A stretch of 64,000 nucleotides of DNA from Candidatus Delongbacteria bacterium. GTDB lineage: Bacteria; CAIWAD01. Shown in pieces: positions 8,687 to 17,535 of this stretch. The stretch is from the NCBI GenBank assembly GCA_020634015.1, contig JACKCN010000001.1, positions 355,001 through 419,000 of the forward strand. Direction: 5' to 3'. The notes under the pieces were generated by a model. It was not told the origin of the DNA and ran no database searches. It was given only the letters and a program-made list of their open reading frames with translations. Position 1 is the stretch's first letter; the number at the start of each line of letters is the position of its first letter. A program made the position numbers and the translations under genes.

Positions 8687-9993
8687 TGACCGCGGAGATC
8701 GCAAAAGAGCGGCACAGCCTGCTGGATCTGATGTTGCCGCTGTACGTGTTCCTGATGGTGCTGCTGGACCCATTGCCCACCGGGCATCTGATAGCCAACG
8801 CGATGTTCGTGCTGGTCTTCGCGCTCTTCCTGCTGGAACAGTTTTCCGGACAGACCAGATTGCGCGTCACTCCGGTCGCCGCCCTTTTTGTGCTGACCAT
8901 CATCGGACATCTGCTGCCCATCCTCATGGGCAAGGCGATCTATCTGGATCTGGCGACCGATGGAGTGACACAGGCAAGCCTGCTGGTCTTGCTGCTGCTG
9001 TTCTTCTCCAGCACGCTGGAATCTCCGACAAGGCTGAAGAACTCCCTGCTGGCCGTGACACTGGCATTCATGGGAACCTACATCTGGGGACACCTGATAC
9101 TGCAGCGCGAACTGGCCGGCCGCGCCATGGCCCTGTATGAGAATCCCAACGCAGCCGGTATCTGTGCCGTCTACACCTTGTTCTGCATCCGCATCCTCTG
9201 GGACCTCAAGCGAGATTCGAATGGGCGTCCACTGCTGAATGGCTGGCTGATCCTCGTCAGTCTCTGTGCCGTTCAACTGATCCTGGCGACACAATCGCGC
9301 AAGAGTCTGCTGGTGATCGTGCTGTTTCTCGGCTGGGAGGCGATCAAGTGGTTCAGGCGTTCCCGCTTCAAGATCCCCATGCTTGGGTTCGCGATGCTGG
9401 CATTGATGGCTTTCAGCACAACGCTGTATGTGCTTCCCGATGCCCCGGTGTTGAGGCGATTCAGCAATGCCTGGCGCACCTTCACCGACCCCACGGTCAC
9501 GGCTTCGGAAGAGGATTCGGGCATCCTGATCCGATTGGAATTCTATCGCACGGGGCTGCAGATCATCCGGGAGAACCCGATCATCGGACAGGGTGTGGGT
9601 GCCTTCCGTGCCTTGTCCAACCAGCTGTCGAACGCCATCACCGAAGATCGTGTGACCCACTCGACATTTCTGGATATGTACATCGAGGGTGGCCTGCTGG
9701 CCTTCGTGGCCTACGTCGCGATCTTCGCGTCCCTCGTGAGGCTGCTCTGGCGTCGCCGCAAGGAACGCAGCACATACGTGCTGCTGGGACTGTTCGTGCT
9801 CTTCGCGGCCGGCCTCGAGTTGGGTTCCTGGCGCTACATGGACAAATTCAAATGGATGCTTCTGATCGCCATGTATTACATCGGTCGCGATGGCCTGTTG
9901 GAGCCCGAGGCTGAGCTCACGGCCGAAGAAGTTCATGAAACCGGTTTGCCGAACACTGCCGCCGTCCCGCGCCTGCAGGAACCCCTGCGGTGA
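8686..9993 (+). CDS. Wzy/O-antigen-ligase family polymerase
   Basis: The 435-residue protein has about ten to twelve hydrophobic segments and a long loop holding the Wzy_C/O-antigen ligase signature (IIGQGVGAFRALSN followed by VTHSTFLDMYIEGGLLAF). This family polymerises lipid-linked repeat units or ligates glycan to an acceptor on the periplasmic face of the inner membrane. The ATG at 8686 shares one base with the stop of the beta-helix lipoprotein gene (TGATG), which fixes the start. The frame is open upstream, but that extension is the out-of-frame shadow of the previous gene. It overlaps the CapA-like gene by four bases. Whether it is a polymerase or a ligase cannot be decided; the operon context favours polymerase. 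Confidence 0.9.
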   Translation: MTAEIAKERHSLLDLMLPLYVFLMVLLDPLPTGHLIANAMFVLVFALFLLEQFSGQTRLRVTPVAALFVLTIIGHLLPILMGKAIYLDLATDGVTQASLLVLLLLFFSSTLESPTRLKNSLLAVTLAFMGTYIWGHLILQRELAGRAMALYENPNAAGICAVYTLFCIRILWDLKRDSNGRPLLNGWLILVSLCAVQLILATQSRKSLLVIVLFLGWEAIKWFRRSRFKIPMLGFAMLALMAFSTTLYVLPDAPVLRRFSNAWRTFTDPTVTASEEDSGILIRLEFYRTGLQIIRENPIIGQGVGAFRALSNQLSNAITEDRVTHSTFLDMYIEGGLLAFVAYVAIFASLVRLLWRRRKERSTYVLLGLFVLFAAGLELGSWRYMDKFKWMLLIAMYYIGRDGLLEPEAELTAEEVHETGLPNTAAVPRLQEPLR

Positions 9994-11162
9994 CATCCTC
10001 GAATCGATTTTCTGCGGATTGCCGGGTGCTGATCGGTGGCGACCTGTGCGCGATCCAGCGCAATGAAGCCGCTTTCATTCAAGGCGATCGCGCACACTTG
10101 CTGGGACCATTCGACAAGGTCTTCGCGTCTGCCGATCTGCGCATCCTGAACATCGAATGCCCCCTGATCAGCAGGCCGGATCCGCTTCCCAAGACCGGAC
10201 CGGTACTTGGCGCACCCCGGGAAGCCATTGTGGGCATCCTGGCCATCGGCGTGGATCTGGCCGTTCTGGCGAACAATCACATCATGGATCATCGGACGAG
10301 CGGCTTGCTGAGTACTCTGGAGGCGCTGGATGACGCGCGGATCTCCCATGTGGGAGCAGGCCCCGATCTGGACGCCGCCTGGACGCCAGCGTTCGTGGAT
10401 CGCTGCGGGGTGCGGTTCGGAGTGTTGGCCGTTGCGGCACACGAATACAGCATCGCGGGTCCGAATTCAGCCGGAGCAGCCCCCATGGACCCGTGGGAGA
10501 TGGAGTCCCGGGTCAGGGCCCTGGCGAAATCCTGCGACTTTCCCATCCTCTTTGTTCACGCGGGCCCCAACAAGTACCCATGGCCCACACCGCGTCTGCA
10601 AATCCTGTGTCGCAAGTTGGCCCAATGGGGGGCGGGGATCGTCGTCTGCCAGCACAGCCATATCGCGGGCGCCATGGAGTCGGTGCCGGGTGGCCCAGCT
10701 GGCCGTGCCACGCTCGTGTATGGTCAAGGCAATCTGTTCTTCGATCTGGGAGCACGAGGTGAAAGTGAATGGAATCGAGGAGTCCTGCTGGATGTGGCCA
10801 TTCAGCGTGAGACACTCGACCACCAGGTCGAATTGCTTCCCTATCTCCAATCCGTCGATGGGGCGGGTCTACAGGCCATGTCGGACGACAGGCAGAAGCT
10901 CTGGTTGGAAGCATTCCACAGACGTTCCCGCGATTGCCAATCGCCAGAGATCATCCGGAGTCGTTACCAGGACTGGGCGACGTCTCGCGAACATGAGACA
11001 CTGCTGCTGTTGCTGAGTGACAATCGATATCTCAAGTGGCTCAATCGCAAGTGGCCCTGGGCGGGTCGCGTGTTCTCCAGGCGCAGGCGAAGACTGTATC
11101 TGAATCTTCTGCGCTGCGAGGATCACCGCGAATTGCTTGAGACGCTGTTCGAGATGGATTGA
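9990..11162 (+). CDS. CapA-family (PGA_cap) metallophosphoesterase-fold protein
   Basis: The 390-residue product shows the CapA/PgsA fold: GGDLCAI near residue 16, NIECPL near 53, LANNHIMDH near 93, a VHAGPNKYPWP segment near 190 and CQHSHI near 217. Members are tied to poly-gamma-glutamate or capsule synthesis and resemble calcineurin-like phosphoesterases. Translation starts at a GTG (9990-9992) that overlaps the preceding TGA as GTGA, so the gene is translationally coupled to the Wzy-like gene. No signal peptide is visible, unlike many CapA proteins. Its last 40 bases overlap tail-to-tail with the convergent glycosyltransferase gene. It closes the plus-strand export operon; a role in cleaving or modifying the glycan is inference. 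Confidence 0.85.
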   Translation: MTSSNRFSADCRVLIGGDLCAIQRNEAAFIQGDRAHLLGPFDKVFASADLRILNIECPLISRPDPLPKTGPVLGAPREAIVGILAIGVDLAVLANNHIMDHRTSGLLSTLEALDDARISHVGAGPDLDAAWTPAFVDRCGVRFGVLAVAAHEYSIAGPNSAGAAPMDPWEMESRVRALAKSCDFPILFVHAGPNKYPWPTPRLQILCRKLAQWGAGIVVCQHSHIAGAMESVPGGPAGRATLVYGQGNLFFDLGARGESEWNRGVLLDVAIQRETLDHQVELLPYLQSVDGAGLQAMSDDRQKLWLEAFHRRSRDCQSPEIIRSRYQDWATSREHETLLLLLSDNRYLKWLNRKWPWAGRVFSRRRRRLYLNLLRCEDHRELLETLFEMD

Positions 11163-12322
11163 TTGCCCGCTGCGCTGGACAGAATCTCCCGATAGAGGTC
11201 GAGCAGAACCACTTCCATTCGATCCCAGTTCCAGTGCTCTTCCACAGCCTTCCTTCCCGCCTTTCCCATGCGAGTCATGCCCGAAGGATCGGCAAGTACA
11301 TTCAACAGGCATTCCTGAAGCGCAGGCCGATCCCCCGCGGGATACAGAACTCCAGCAGCTGATGTGTCAAGAAAACGCCGGATGGGTGGCAGATCGGCTC
11401 CGATCACCGGAAGCTGGCAGGCCATGTACTCAAACTGTTTCACGGGAATGTTCTTGCGGTATTTCTCGACCGGCAGAAAGGGAACCAGCCCCAGATCCGC
11501 GGCCGCAATCCAATTGACCACATCCGAGTGGGCGACCCAGCCCACACACTCCACATGGTCCTTGAGCCCAAGCTCGGCAATGAGACGGTCCACGTTCGTC
11601 CTCAACGCCGGTCGCAGGTTGCCCACCAGCAGCAGCAGGGTCTCGGGATGTGTGCGTCTCACGGCATCCATCGACTCGATCATCTGCAGCAGGCCCCGGT
11701 CGATGCCCATGGATCCCTGATAGATCAGCAGCCGGCGACCCGAGCGCTCGGCGCGGATCTGGTCTACCCGCTCCGGGTCGGGCACGAAGAGCTCGAGGCG
11801 CGGAAAATTGTAGATGACCTCGCAGGGTACGCCCGTTGCGGCAAAGCTGTCGGCAACCGGTTGGTCGGCCGTGATGATGGCATGGCACAAGCGCACCATC
11901 CCCCGCTCGAAATGGTGGACAAGCCAGGTCCCGAACGGCTTCAGCCAGTTGGGGATGCGATCGCTCAATTGCACCTGGTCGGGGTACATCTCGTGCGCAT
12001 CGTAGACCAGTCGTGCCCGTGTCAGCAGGCGCAGAAAGGGCACGGCCAGCAGCAGTTCATAATCATGGAAGTGGATCACATCGGGGCGCAGGGCACGCAT
12101 CCGGGCGATGGCCCGGGGAATGGCCCGCAGCCGCCCGCCGACACCGCGGGCCGCCCCCAGGGAAATCCGCTGGACTCGCTCATCGACCTTGGCCCACTCT
12201 TCCGCAGTGCCCGGAGCAGCCAGCCACAGCTCATCGGGGCGTTTGAGCAGGCTGAGCACTTCCTTGTAATACACCCGGTCATCGGCCGGTCCGTGTCCCG
12301 TGGTAAGCACACAGAGTCTCAT
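11123..12322 (-). CDS. GT4-family glycosyltransferase
   Basis: The 399-residue GT-B protein starts MRLCVLTTGHGPADDRVYYKE and carries the two Rossmann-like halves of GT4 enzymes. The C-terminal donor site is recognisable (LGLVPFLPVEKYRKNIPVKQFEYMACQLPVIGADLPPI). The ATG at 12322 lies within an ATGA overlap with the upstream glycosyltransferase gene and has AGGAG upstream. It is the last gene of the minus-strand series and overlaps the CapA-like gene by 40 bases at its 3' end. Sugar donor and acceptor cannot be read from sequence. Confidence 0.92.
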   Translation of the reverse strand: MRLCVLTTGHGPADDRVYYKEVLSLLKRPDELWLAAPGTAEEWAKVDERVQRISLGAARGVGGRLRAIPRAIARMRALRPDVIHFHDYELLLAVPFLRLLTRARLVYDAHEMYPDQVQLSDRIPNWLKPFGTWLVHHFERGMVRLCHAIITADQPVADSFAATGVPCEVIYNFPRLELFVPDPERVDQIRAERSGRRLLIYQGSMGIDRGLLQMIESMDAVRRTHPETLLLLVGNLRPALRTNVDRLIAELGLKDHVECVGWVAHSDVVNWIAAADLGLVPFLPVEKYRKNIPVKQFEYMACQLPVIGADLPPIRRFLDTSAAGVLYPAGDRPALQECLLNVLADPSGMTRMGKAGRKAVEEHWNWDRMEVVLLDLYREILSSAAGNQSISNSVSSNSR

Positions 12323-13572
12323 CCAACACTCCTGACCGCGTGGCGATCCAGCAGTTCGTGGTAGATGCGCAAGTGCGTGTGCGCATTGTTCTCCCATGAA
12401 AAACTCCGGGCGATCGTTTCAAGAGCGCGCTGGCCCCAGCCTTTTGCCCTGACCGGATCGGACATCAGCGCACCCAGTGCCCGGGAAAGGTCGTCCTGCG
12501 ATCTGGCTTCCACCAGCAGACCATTTTCACCGTCCCTGAGAACTTCTGGTATGCCCCCCACCCTCGTGGCCACACAGGGCAGGCCGCAGGCCATCGCCTC
12601 CAGCAGACCATTCGGCATGCCTTCCGCCCAGGAAGGCAACACGAAGGCATCTGCCGAGCGCAACATGCTTGCCACCTTCGCGTGCTCCACACGCCCCGGC
12701 GCCAGAATGACCTGATCCGCGGAAAAGGCCGAGATGCGTGAGAGCAGCTCGGCACGGAAGCCACCATCGCCCACACAGAGCAGCACCCAATCGGGAAACT
12801 GACTGCGCACGGCAAGAAAGGCCTCCAGCAGCTCCTCGACGCCCTTGTCCCGCTCGCAGCGTCCCACGAAGACCAGCACTTTACGCTCGGTCGGCAGGTC
12901 CAGAGCGCGCCGCAGGGCGTTCCGGTCCTCGGCCGGACGGAAGACGGTCTGGTCCACGCCATTGTAGACCACCTCGGGCCTGACCTGGCCATCCGTGTAG
13001 CCTGCCGCCACCTTCGACAGCGCCTGGCTGACCGCCAGGCAGCGACCCGTTTCCCGCAGCACCTGCCGGGTGAATGCCATCCGTCGAACGTGAGTGTGCG
13101 GATACTCGTTCAGGTCACTGCCACGCGCCGAATTCACGGTTGGCACATCGAACACGCGACCCAGACGGAGCGCGGCCAAGCCATCCGGTGTGACTGTGTG
13201 GGAGTGAATCAACTGGAATGGGAACTCGCGTCGCATGTCCCTCAGGGCCCACGCCAAAGGGTAGGACATCAACCTGCCCGCCCAGGGCTGGAGGCCACGC
13301 AGCGGAATCTGCGGATAGCGCACCCGGCGCACGGGAACTCCTTCCCATGTGTCTTCAAGAGGAGTTTCCCCGAACTGACGCCATTCCGGGCGGAACCAGA
13401 GCACGCGCGGTGCCCAGGGCAACGGACTGACCACCCGTGCATCCACGCCTGCATGTCTGAGAGCCTGGACATGGCGATGGATGAACACCCCCGCGGACTC
13501 ATGCACGCGCGAAGGATACATGTGGGACAGTACCAGAACCCTGAGGTTGGCCTTCCCGGATGCCTCACTCAT
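12319..13572 (-). CDS. GT4-family glycosyltransferase
   Basis: The 417-residue protein has the GT4 N-terminal acceptor domain (RVLVLSHMYPSRVHESAGVFIHRHVQAL) and a well-kept C-terminal donor domain (KVLVFVGRCERDKGVEELLEAF; SWAEGMPNGLLEAMACGLP with the EX7E pair). The segment TRVGGIPEVLRDGENGLLVE is also typical. It probably adds one sugar of the lipid-linked repeat unit on the cytoplasmic face of the membrane. It overlaps both neighbours by four bases (ATGA), which indicates translational coupling within the eight-gene chain from 21236 to 11123. Confidence 0.94.
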   Translation of the reverse strand: MSEASGKANLRVLVLSHMYPSRVHESAGVFIHRHVQALRHAGVDARVVSPLPWAPRVLWFRPEWRQFGETPLEDTWEGVPVRRVRYPQIPLRGLQPWAGRLMSYPLAWALRDMRREFPFQLIHSHTVTPDGLAALRLGRVFDVPTVNSARGSDLNEYPHTHVRRMAFTRQVLRETGRCLAVSQALSKVAAGYTDGQVRPEVVYNGVDQTVFRPAEDRNALRRALDLPTERKVLVFVGRCERDKGVEELLEAFLAVRSQFPDWVLLCVGDGGFRAELLSRISAFSADQVILAPGRVEHAKVASMLRSADAFVLPSWAEGMPNGLLEAMACGLPCVATRVGGIPEVLRDGENGLLVEARSQDDLSRALGALMSDPVRAKGWGQRALETIARSFSWENNAHTHLRIYHELLDRHAVRSVG

Positions 13573-14717
13573 GAAGGCTGCACCGCGATCGATTCACCCA
13601 GTGACGCCAGCACCAGCTGTACTCTCAGATTCGAGCAGGCATTGTAGTACCAGTACCCTTTTTCGAATGTCCAGTCGCCATTGGCATCGCGGAGCCAGCG
13701 GCCCAGATTCTCCTGTCCCAGCTCCCGATCCCTGGGTTTGCTGCCGAAGACCGCATGCAGCTCATTCACCAGATAGCGGCCATCCTGTGTCTCGAAGTAG
13801 TCGATGTTCATGCTGGTGAATCCGGCACGCTCCGTGATCTGCCAGGTCCGCTCGAGCAATTCGATCGGGGGACGCTCCCAGCGAATGGTTCCTGATCCGC
13901 TGTGCAGGCCGTCCGCTCCCGGTACCTTGTACCGACAGAAGAAGTTGTTCCCGACGCGTACGATGCGCCATTCCTGGACAGCGGGCAGATACTCCTGGAA
14001 GAAGACATGCCCCCAGAAACGATCCCGGTTGTCTCCCCGGGGCACCACGATTCCAGAGCGGAAGGCCTTGAGCACAATGGCCCGCGCACGAGCCGGATCC
14101 CGGACGATTTCCACTCCCGCAGCCGCCGCGCCAAGATCGGTCTTGTATACAAGCGGATAGGTCGCTGCTGCGACAAAGTCGAGAGCCTGCTGTTCGTGAA
14201 GAAAGACCCATGTGCGTGGGTGTTCCACCCCATTGGCAAGCATCCAGTCCCGACTTCGGCGTTTGCTTTCATAGAGCCAGACTGCCAGCGGATCAGGGTA
14301 CACCACTTTGCCCAGAGAGCCGGTCAGCACGGCGATGCGCTCATCACAGACCGTTTTCCAGAGAGTGTTGGCCACGGTAGGCCAGACCATGAACGCATCG
14401 CACTCGCTGCTCCTGATCCGTTCGATCCAATCTTCGGCGAAGAGGTCGATCACGCGGTAGGACACATTCAGTTCCTGGCAGGCGGCCATGATGTTGCGGT
14501 GATGCTGGGCCGGGTCGCGCAGGATCCCCAGACGGTGCTGGCTGCTTCCCGTGTACTCCCACTCGGCAGGGGTGCCTGCCCATGGGTTCTGACTGAGCCA
14601 GAGATCCTGCTGGATCCGGTGCATGGGTGCGTGCCTCCGGATCAACCGGATCACCCATTGTGGAATCAGCGCACGCAGGCCCTTGCTTGCGCTCCAGCGC
14701 CGCACAAGAGTACTCAT
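13569..14717 (-). CDS. ATP-grasp-fold ligase of unknown substrate
   Basis: The 382-residue protein resembles RimK/YheC-type ATP-grasp enzymes. The nucleotide-binding part includes YPLVYKTDLGAAAAGVEIV (about residues 187-205) and the hinge-like HVFFQEYLP near 242. The metal-binding end reads MNIDYFETQDGRYLVNELHAVFG near 303-325, with the Asp and Glu-x-Asn arrangement expected for Mg-ATP. Such enzymes join a carboxylate to an amine through an acyl-phosphate. The substrate is unknown. Its placement between an asparagine-synthase-like and a glycosyltransferase gene, with four-base overlaps on both sides, suggests ligation of an amino acid or amine to a uronic acid or other glycan carboxylate. It is not a close match to D-Ala-D-Ala ligase. 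Confidence 0.8.
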   Translation of the reverse strand: MSTLVRRWSASKGLRALIPQWVIRLIRRHAPMHRIQQDLWLSQNPWAGTPAEWEYTGSSQHRLGILRDPAQHHRNIMAACQELNVSYRVIDLFAEDWIERIRSSECDAFMVWPTVANTLWKTVCDERIAVLTGSLGKVVYPDPLAVWLYESKRRSRDWMLANGVEHPRTWVFLHEQQALDFVAAATYPLVYKTDLGAAAAGVEIVRDPARARAIVLKAFRSGIVVPRGDNRDRFWGHVFFQEYLPAVQEWRIVRVGNNFFCRYKVPGADGLHSGSGTIRWERPPIELLERTWQITERAGFTSMNIDYFETQDGRYLVNELHAVFGSKPRDRELGQENLGRWLRDANGDWTFEKGYWYYNACSNLRVQLVLASLGESIAVQPS

Positions 14718-16534
14718 CGAGACTCCTCTTCCCGAAGCAGATCGGAGTGGTTGATGGATGTCCGGGTTCTCGCCTCAAGCCGATGCAGCACATATCCCAG
14801 CGAAAAGGCCAGAATCCGCATCGACGGACCGGCCAGATAGCTGTTCCAGTCCAGAGGGAGTTCCAGACGCTCCAGTTGTTCCAGAGCGCGTGCCAGAATC
14901 GGATGTCGGCTGATCAGTGCATCCGCGGCCTGCCTGGACCCGGAAGTTCGTGCCATGCGCCTCGCAAGCGCCAGTTTCAGCGGATTGGGAAGCCAGGCCC
15001 GGATCCCGGCGCGCAAACTGTGCTTCAGCGGAATCCGACTGAAATCGTGTCCGTAGTTGGACGGCAGTGAGGCCAGTTCAGGATTCAGCGCCTGGATCAT
15101 CGCGGCTTCGAACTTCCCGCTGACACCCAGATGAGCGCTGGATGCCAGCGCATTGCGCAGCACGCGGCGATCACTGAAGGGCGTCAGATAGACGGCAAGC
15201 GTGCTCTCGACACTGTTCCTCACTCCATGCCAGTTCGAGAGCCAGACTTCACCGTAGTAACGGCGGGTCTGACGAAAGTCCAGACGCCGTGTGCTTGCCA
15301 GTCCCAGTGCACCCAGGATCGCGGCTGTCTGACGATTCACCATCGACTCCCGGGCATCCTCCGCCGCCACGCAGCGAAGATTGCGATGGTTGATCACATG
15401 GTAGGCGACCCAGGAGCGGGCGTCCATGCTGCCGACTGGCCTTGTGTAATTGTAGTTGCGGAAAATCTCGCCGCCCACACCGCTGAGATTGATGCCCATC
15501 CGGCCAAGAGCACGCACCCTGTACTCGGGCGTGTACTCATGCTTGAGCAGGTTCATCATCTCGACCGCATGGCCATCGTAGAAGGCGAAGCTGCTGGACA
15601 ACACGGCTTCCAGCTCCTCGGGTGGCATTGCCCCGGGGGCCGTGGTGACGAGTTCGGCCAGAGGAAGGCCAAGCCGCTCCGCCAGCATCCGCGCGATCAC
15701 GCGATCACGATCGTCTCCCTCCTTGACATGAGTATGACACGAGAAGGGAATTTGCCCATCATGGGCCAGCAGAATCAACAAGCGGCTGTCATACCCGCCC
15801 GAGAGTCCCATGTCGACTCCGAGGGTGCGGGTCAGACCCCGGCACAGCGCCAGATGCTCCTTGAGGCTTTCAAGCTGGAACTCCACATGAGCAGCCAGCC
15901 CGCCACGCACATCGGGAACAGTCGACACATCCACAAGCTGTGCTTCGAAGCGGAAACAGCTTGCTGTCAGGGGCGGGCTGGCCGTCGTGACCAGGCGCAG
16001 GTCCTCGAACACTGTCCGGGGTGCAACCAGATACCCGCTGGTGAGAAGATCCAGACACGCTGCTCGATCGATGGTCCAGGGTTCCGGGAGGGCATGCAGG
16101 ACAAGCAACTGGGAGCTTGAGAGCACCCGCCCACGCGAATCCTGGAAGAGGTGATACAAGCCCGAAGGATCCGAAATCACACGAGGGACTGCGTCGCGAT
16201 CGGAGCGGTGAAAGATCAGGCAGAATGCCCCGGCCAGCCGGTCGGTCCTCAGGGTATCCTCCAGCAGATCATCCATCAGCCGTTCGAGCGCCTCATCCCA
16301 GCTCAGCCCGTCGTACACCAGCGACCCGGTGACCGCAAGCAACGCCCGATGGGCTCCAGAGAGCTCCCGCTGACACAGGTTCGAAAGCGTCAGATGACGC
16401 TTTCCCGCCAGATGCAGGATGCTGGATCCCAGCTCCAGTCTTTGTACGGAACTGAACCCACGCTGAGCGAACACCTCGGCAAGGCCGCGCTCGTCCATGC
16501 GCTCATCTCTGGCGTGCAGCAGGAACGCACCCAT
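14714..16534 (-). CDS. asparagine-synthase-like protein lacking the glutaminase cysteine
   Basis: The 606-residue product has the synthetase (AANH) domain of AsnB-type proteins, with PP-loop SGGYDS at residues 245-250 and a later GVGGEIFRNY segment. The N-terminal ~190 residues resemble the class II amidotransferase domain but begin MGAFLL, so the nucleophilic cysteine that follows Met1 in active AsnB (MCGI) is absent. It is therefore expected to be unable to hydrolyse glutamine through that site and may use free ammonia or another amine. Relatives in O-antigen clusters amidate uronic acids, and others form lactams or lasso peptides. It is tightly coupled to the ATP-grasp gene downstream (ATGA) and the FemAB-like gene upstream (TGATG). 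Glycan amidation is the favoured inference. Confidence 0.87.
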   Translation of the reverse strand: MGAFLLHARDERMDERGLAEVFAQRGFSSVQRLELGSSILHLAGKRHLTLSNLCQRELSGAHRALLAVTGSLVYDGLSWDEALERLMDDLLEDTLRTDRLAGAFCLIFHRSDRDAVPRVISDPSGLYHLFQDSRGRVLSSSQLLVLHALPEPWTIDRAACLDLLTSGYLVAPRTVFEDLRLVTTASPPLTASCFRFEAQLVDVSTVPDVRGGLAAHVEFQLESLKEHLALCRGLTRTLGVDMGLSGGYDSRLLILLAHDGQIPFSCHTHVKEGDDRDRVIARMLAERLGLPLAELVTTAPGAMPPEELEAVLSSSFAFYDGHAVEMMNLLKHEYTPEYRVRALGRMGINLSGVGGEIFRNYNYTRPVGSMDARSWVAYHVINHRNLRCVAAEDARESMVNRQTAAILGALGLASTRRLDFRQTRRYYGEVWLSNWHGVRNSVESTLAVYLTPFSDRRVLRNALASSAHLGVSGKFEAAMIQALNPELASLPSNYGHDFSRIPLKHSLRAGIRAWLPNPLKLALARRMARTSGSRQAADALISRHPILARALEQLERLELPLDWNSYLAGPSMRILAFSLGYVLHRLEARTRTSINHSDLLREEESR

Positions 16535-17535
16535 CAGGCTCCCCCTCCCCGGCGTTCACGCCGGAAGCGGTCGATGGTGCGCAGGGCGAAGTAGCGCAGG
16601 CTGCGCGAGCGCATGAAACGGTAGCAGGGGACCTGCTCGCCGCCCATGATGGTATAGAAGTCTCCCACGCCGGGCAGCATGGAGCCTTCGAAGTCAAAGA
16701 CCATGCCCTGGCCCAGGAAGTGCTGGATGCCCGCATCCATCAGCAGCATGTTGATCTGGCGCAGCACGCCATCGACATCGCGACGCACACCGTTGACCAG
16801 ATTCCAGGCCCGGCGGTGGTCGTGCACCAGGACCGATCCGCCCAGCAGTTGGCCCTCACGGTCACTGATGCGCACACAGGTCCAGAAACCCTCCCCCGGG
16901 TCGCGAAACAACCCGCGCAGTACGTCGTCGCGATGCGTGAAGGACTTGTGCTCGGCCGTGCGGGCCCACATGTCCAGCACGGGGGCCACCTCGTGATCCA
17001 GACTGAGCACCAGTTCGCCCCGCTCCACCATGCCCTGCAGTTTGCGCAGATAGGCCGCCTTGCGTTTGACGATGTTGCCCAGGTACTCTTCCACCGAGCC
17101 ACGGACTACGTGCGTGATGCGCACGTCGCTCTGCCAGCCGCGCCAGTGCCATGGCAGAGGATCGTGGTGTCCCGTGGGCAGGATGAAGTCGGCGTGTGGC
17201 ACGCGGGGCAAGGCGTCCAGCAAGGCGCCCAGCCAGCCGCGCTCCTCGGTGCGGGCCGCACCGCGCTGCTTCTTGTCCGAATCCAGCACCAACGGGCCGT
17301 AGCAGGGTGTGTATGGCGGAACATGCCAGCCCGACACTCCGAACTTGCGCCGGCGCAGCAGGGCGGCACCGGCGACGATCCGCCCCTCCTCGCGGGTGAG
17401 GTATACCTGGAGCTCGCCGCCCACCCGGTCAAGCCAGCGGGTCGTGTGAAACAGGGTGCCCCGGGGATGCTCGTGCACCCAGTCGTTCCACTCGGACCAG
17501 CGGTCCCTGGGCAGCAGGGTCGTCTCAATCGCCAT
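16534..17535 (-). CDS. FemAB/GNAT-like acyl- or aminoacyltransferase
   Basis: The 333-residue protein has the FemAB-like double-GNAT layout common in EPS loci: an N-terminal part with HPRGTLFHTTRWLDRVGG and VPPYTPCYGPLVLD, and a C-terminal GNAT half with GQLLGGSVLVHDHRRAWNLVNGV and MVFDFEGSMLPGVGDFYTIMGG. FemAB proteins transfer amino acids from tRNA to peptidoglycan, while EPS-locus members are thought to acylate sugars. The ATG at 17535 was preferred because AAGGTGAG lies upstream at good spacing; a GTG at 17544 in frame is the alternative. It overlaps the deacetylase gene by 11 bases and shares one base with the AsnB-like start. Confidence 0.85.
   Translation of the reverse strand: MAIETTLLPRDRWSEWNDWVHEHPRGTLFHTTRWLDRVGGELQVYLTREEGRIVAGAALLRRRKFGVSGWHVPPYTPCYGPLVLDSDKKQRGAARTEERGWLGALLDALPRVPHADFILPTGHHDPLPWHWRGWQSDVRITHVVRGSVEEYLGNIVKRKAAYLRKLQGMVERGELVLSLDHEVAPVLDMWARTAEHKSFTHRDDVLRGLFRDPGEGFWTCVRISDREGQLLGGSVLVHDHRRAWNLVNGVRRDVDGVLRQINMLLMDAGIQHFLGQGMVFDFEGSMLPGVGDFYTIMGGEQVPCYRFMRSRSLRYFALRTIDRFRRERRGGGA

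Noticed and set aside
3265..11162. exosortase (XrtA/PEP-CTERM) system
   Set aside because: The ATPase, deacetylase and FemAB-like proteins resemble those loci, but no exosortase gene or PEP-CTERM tail was found in the window.
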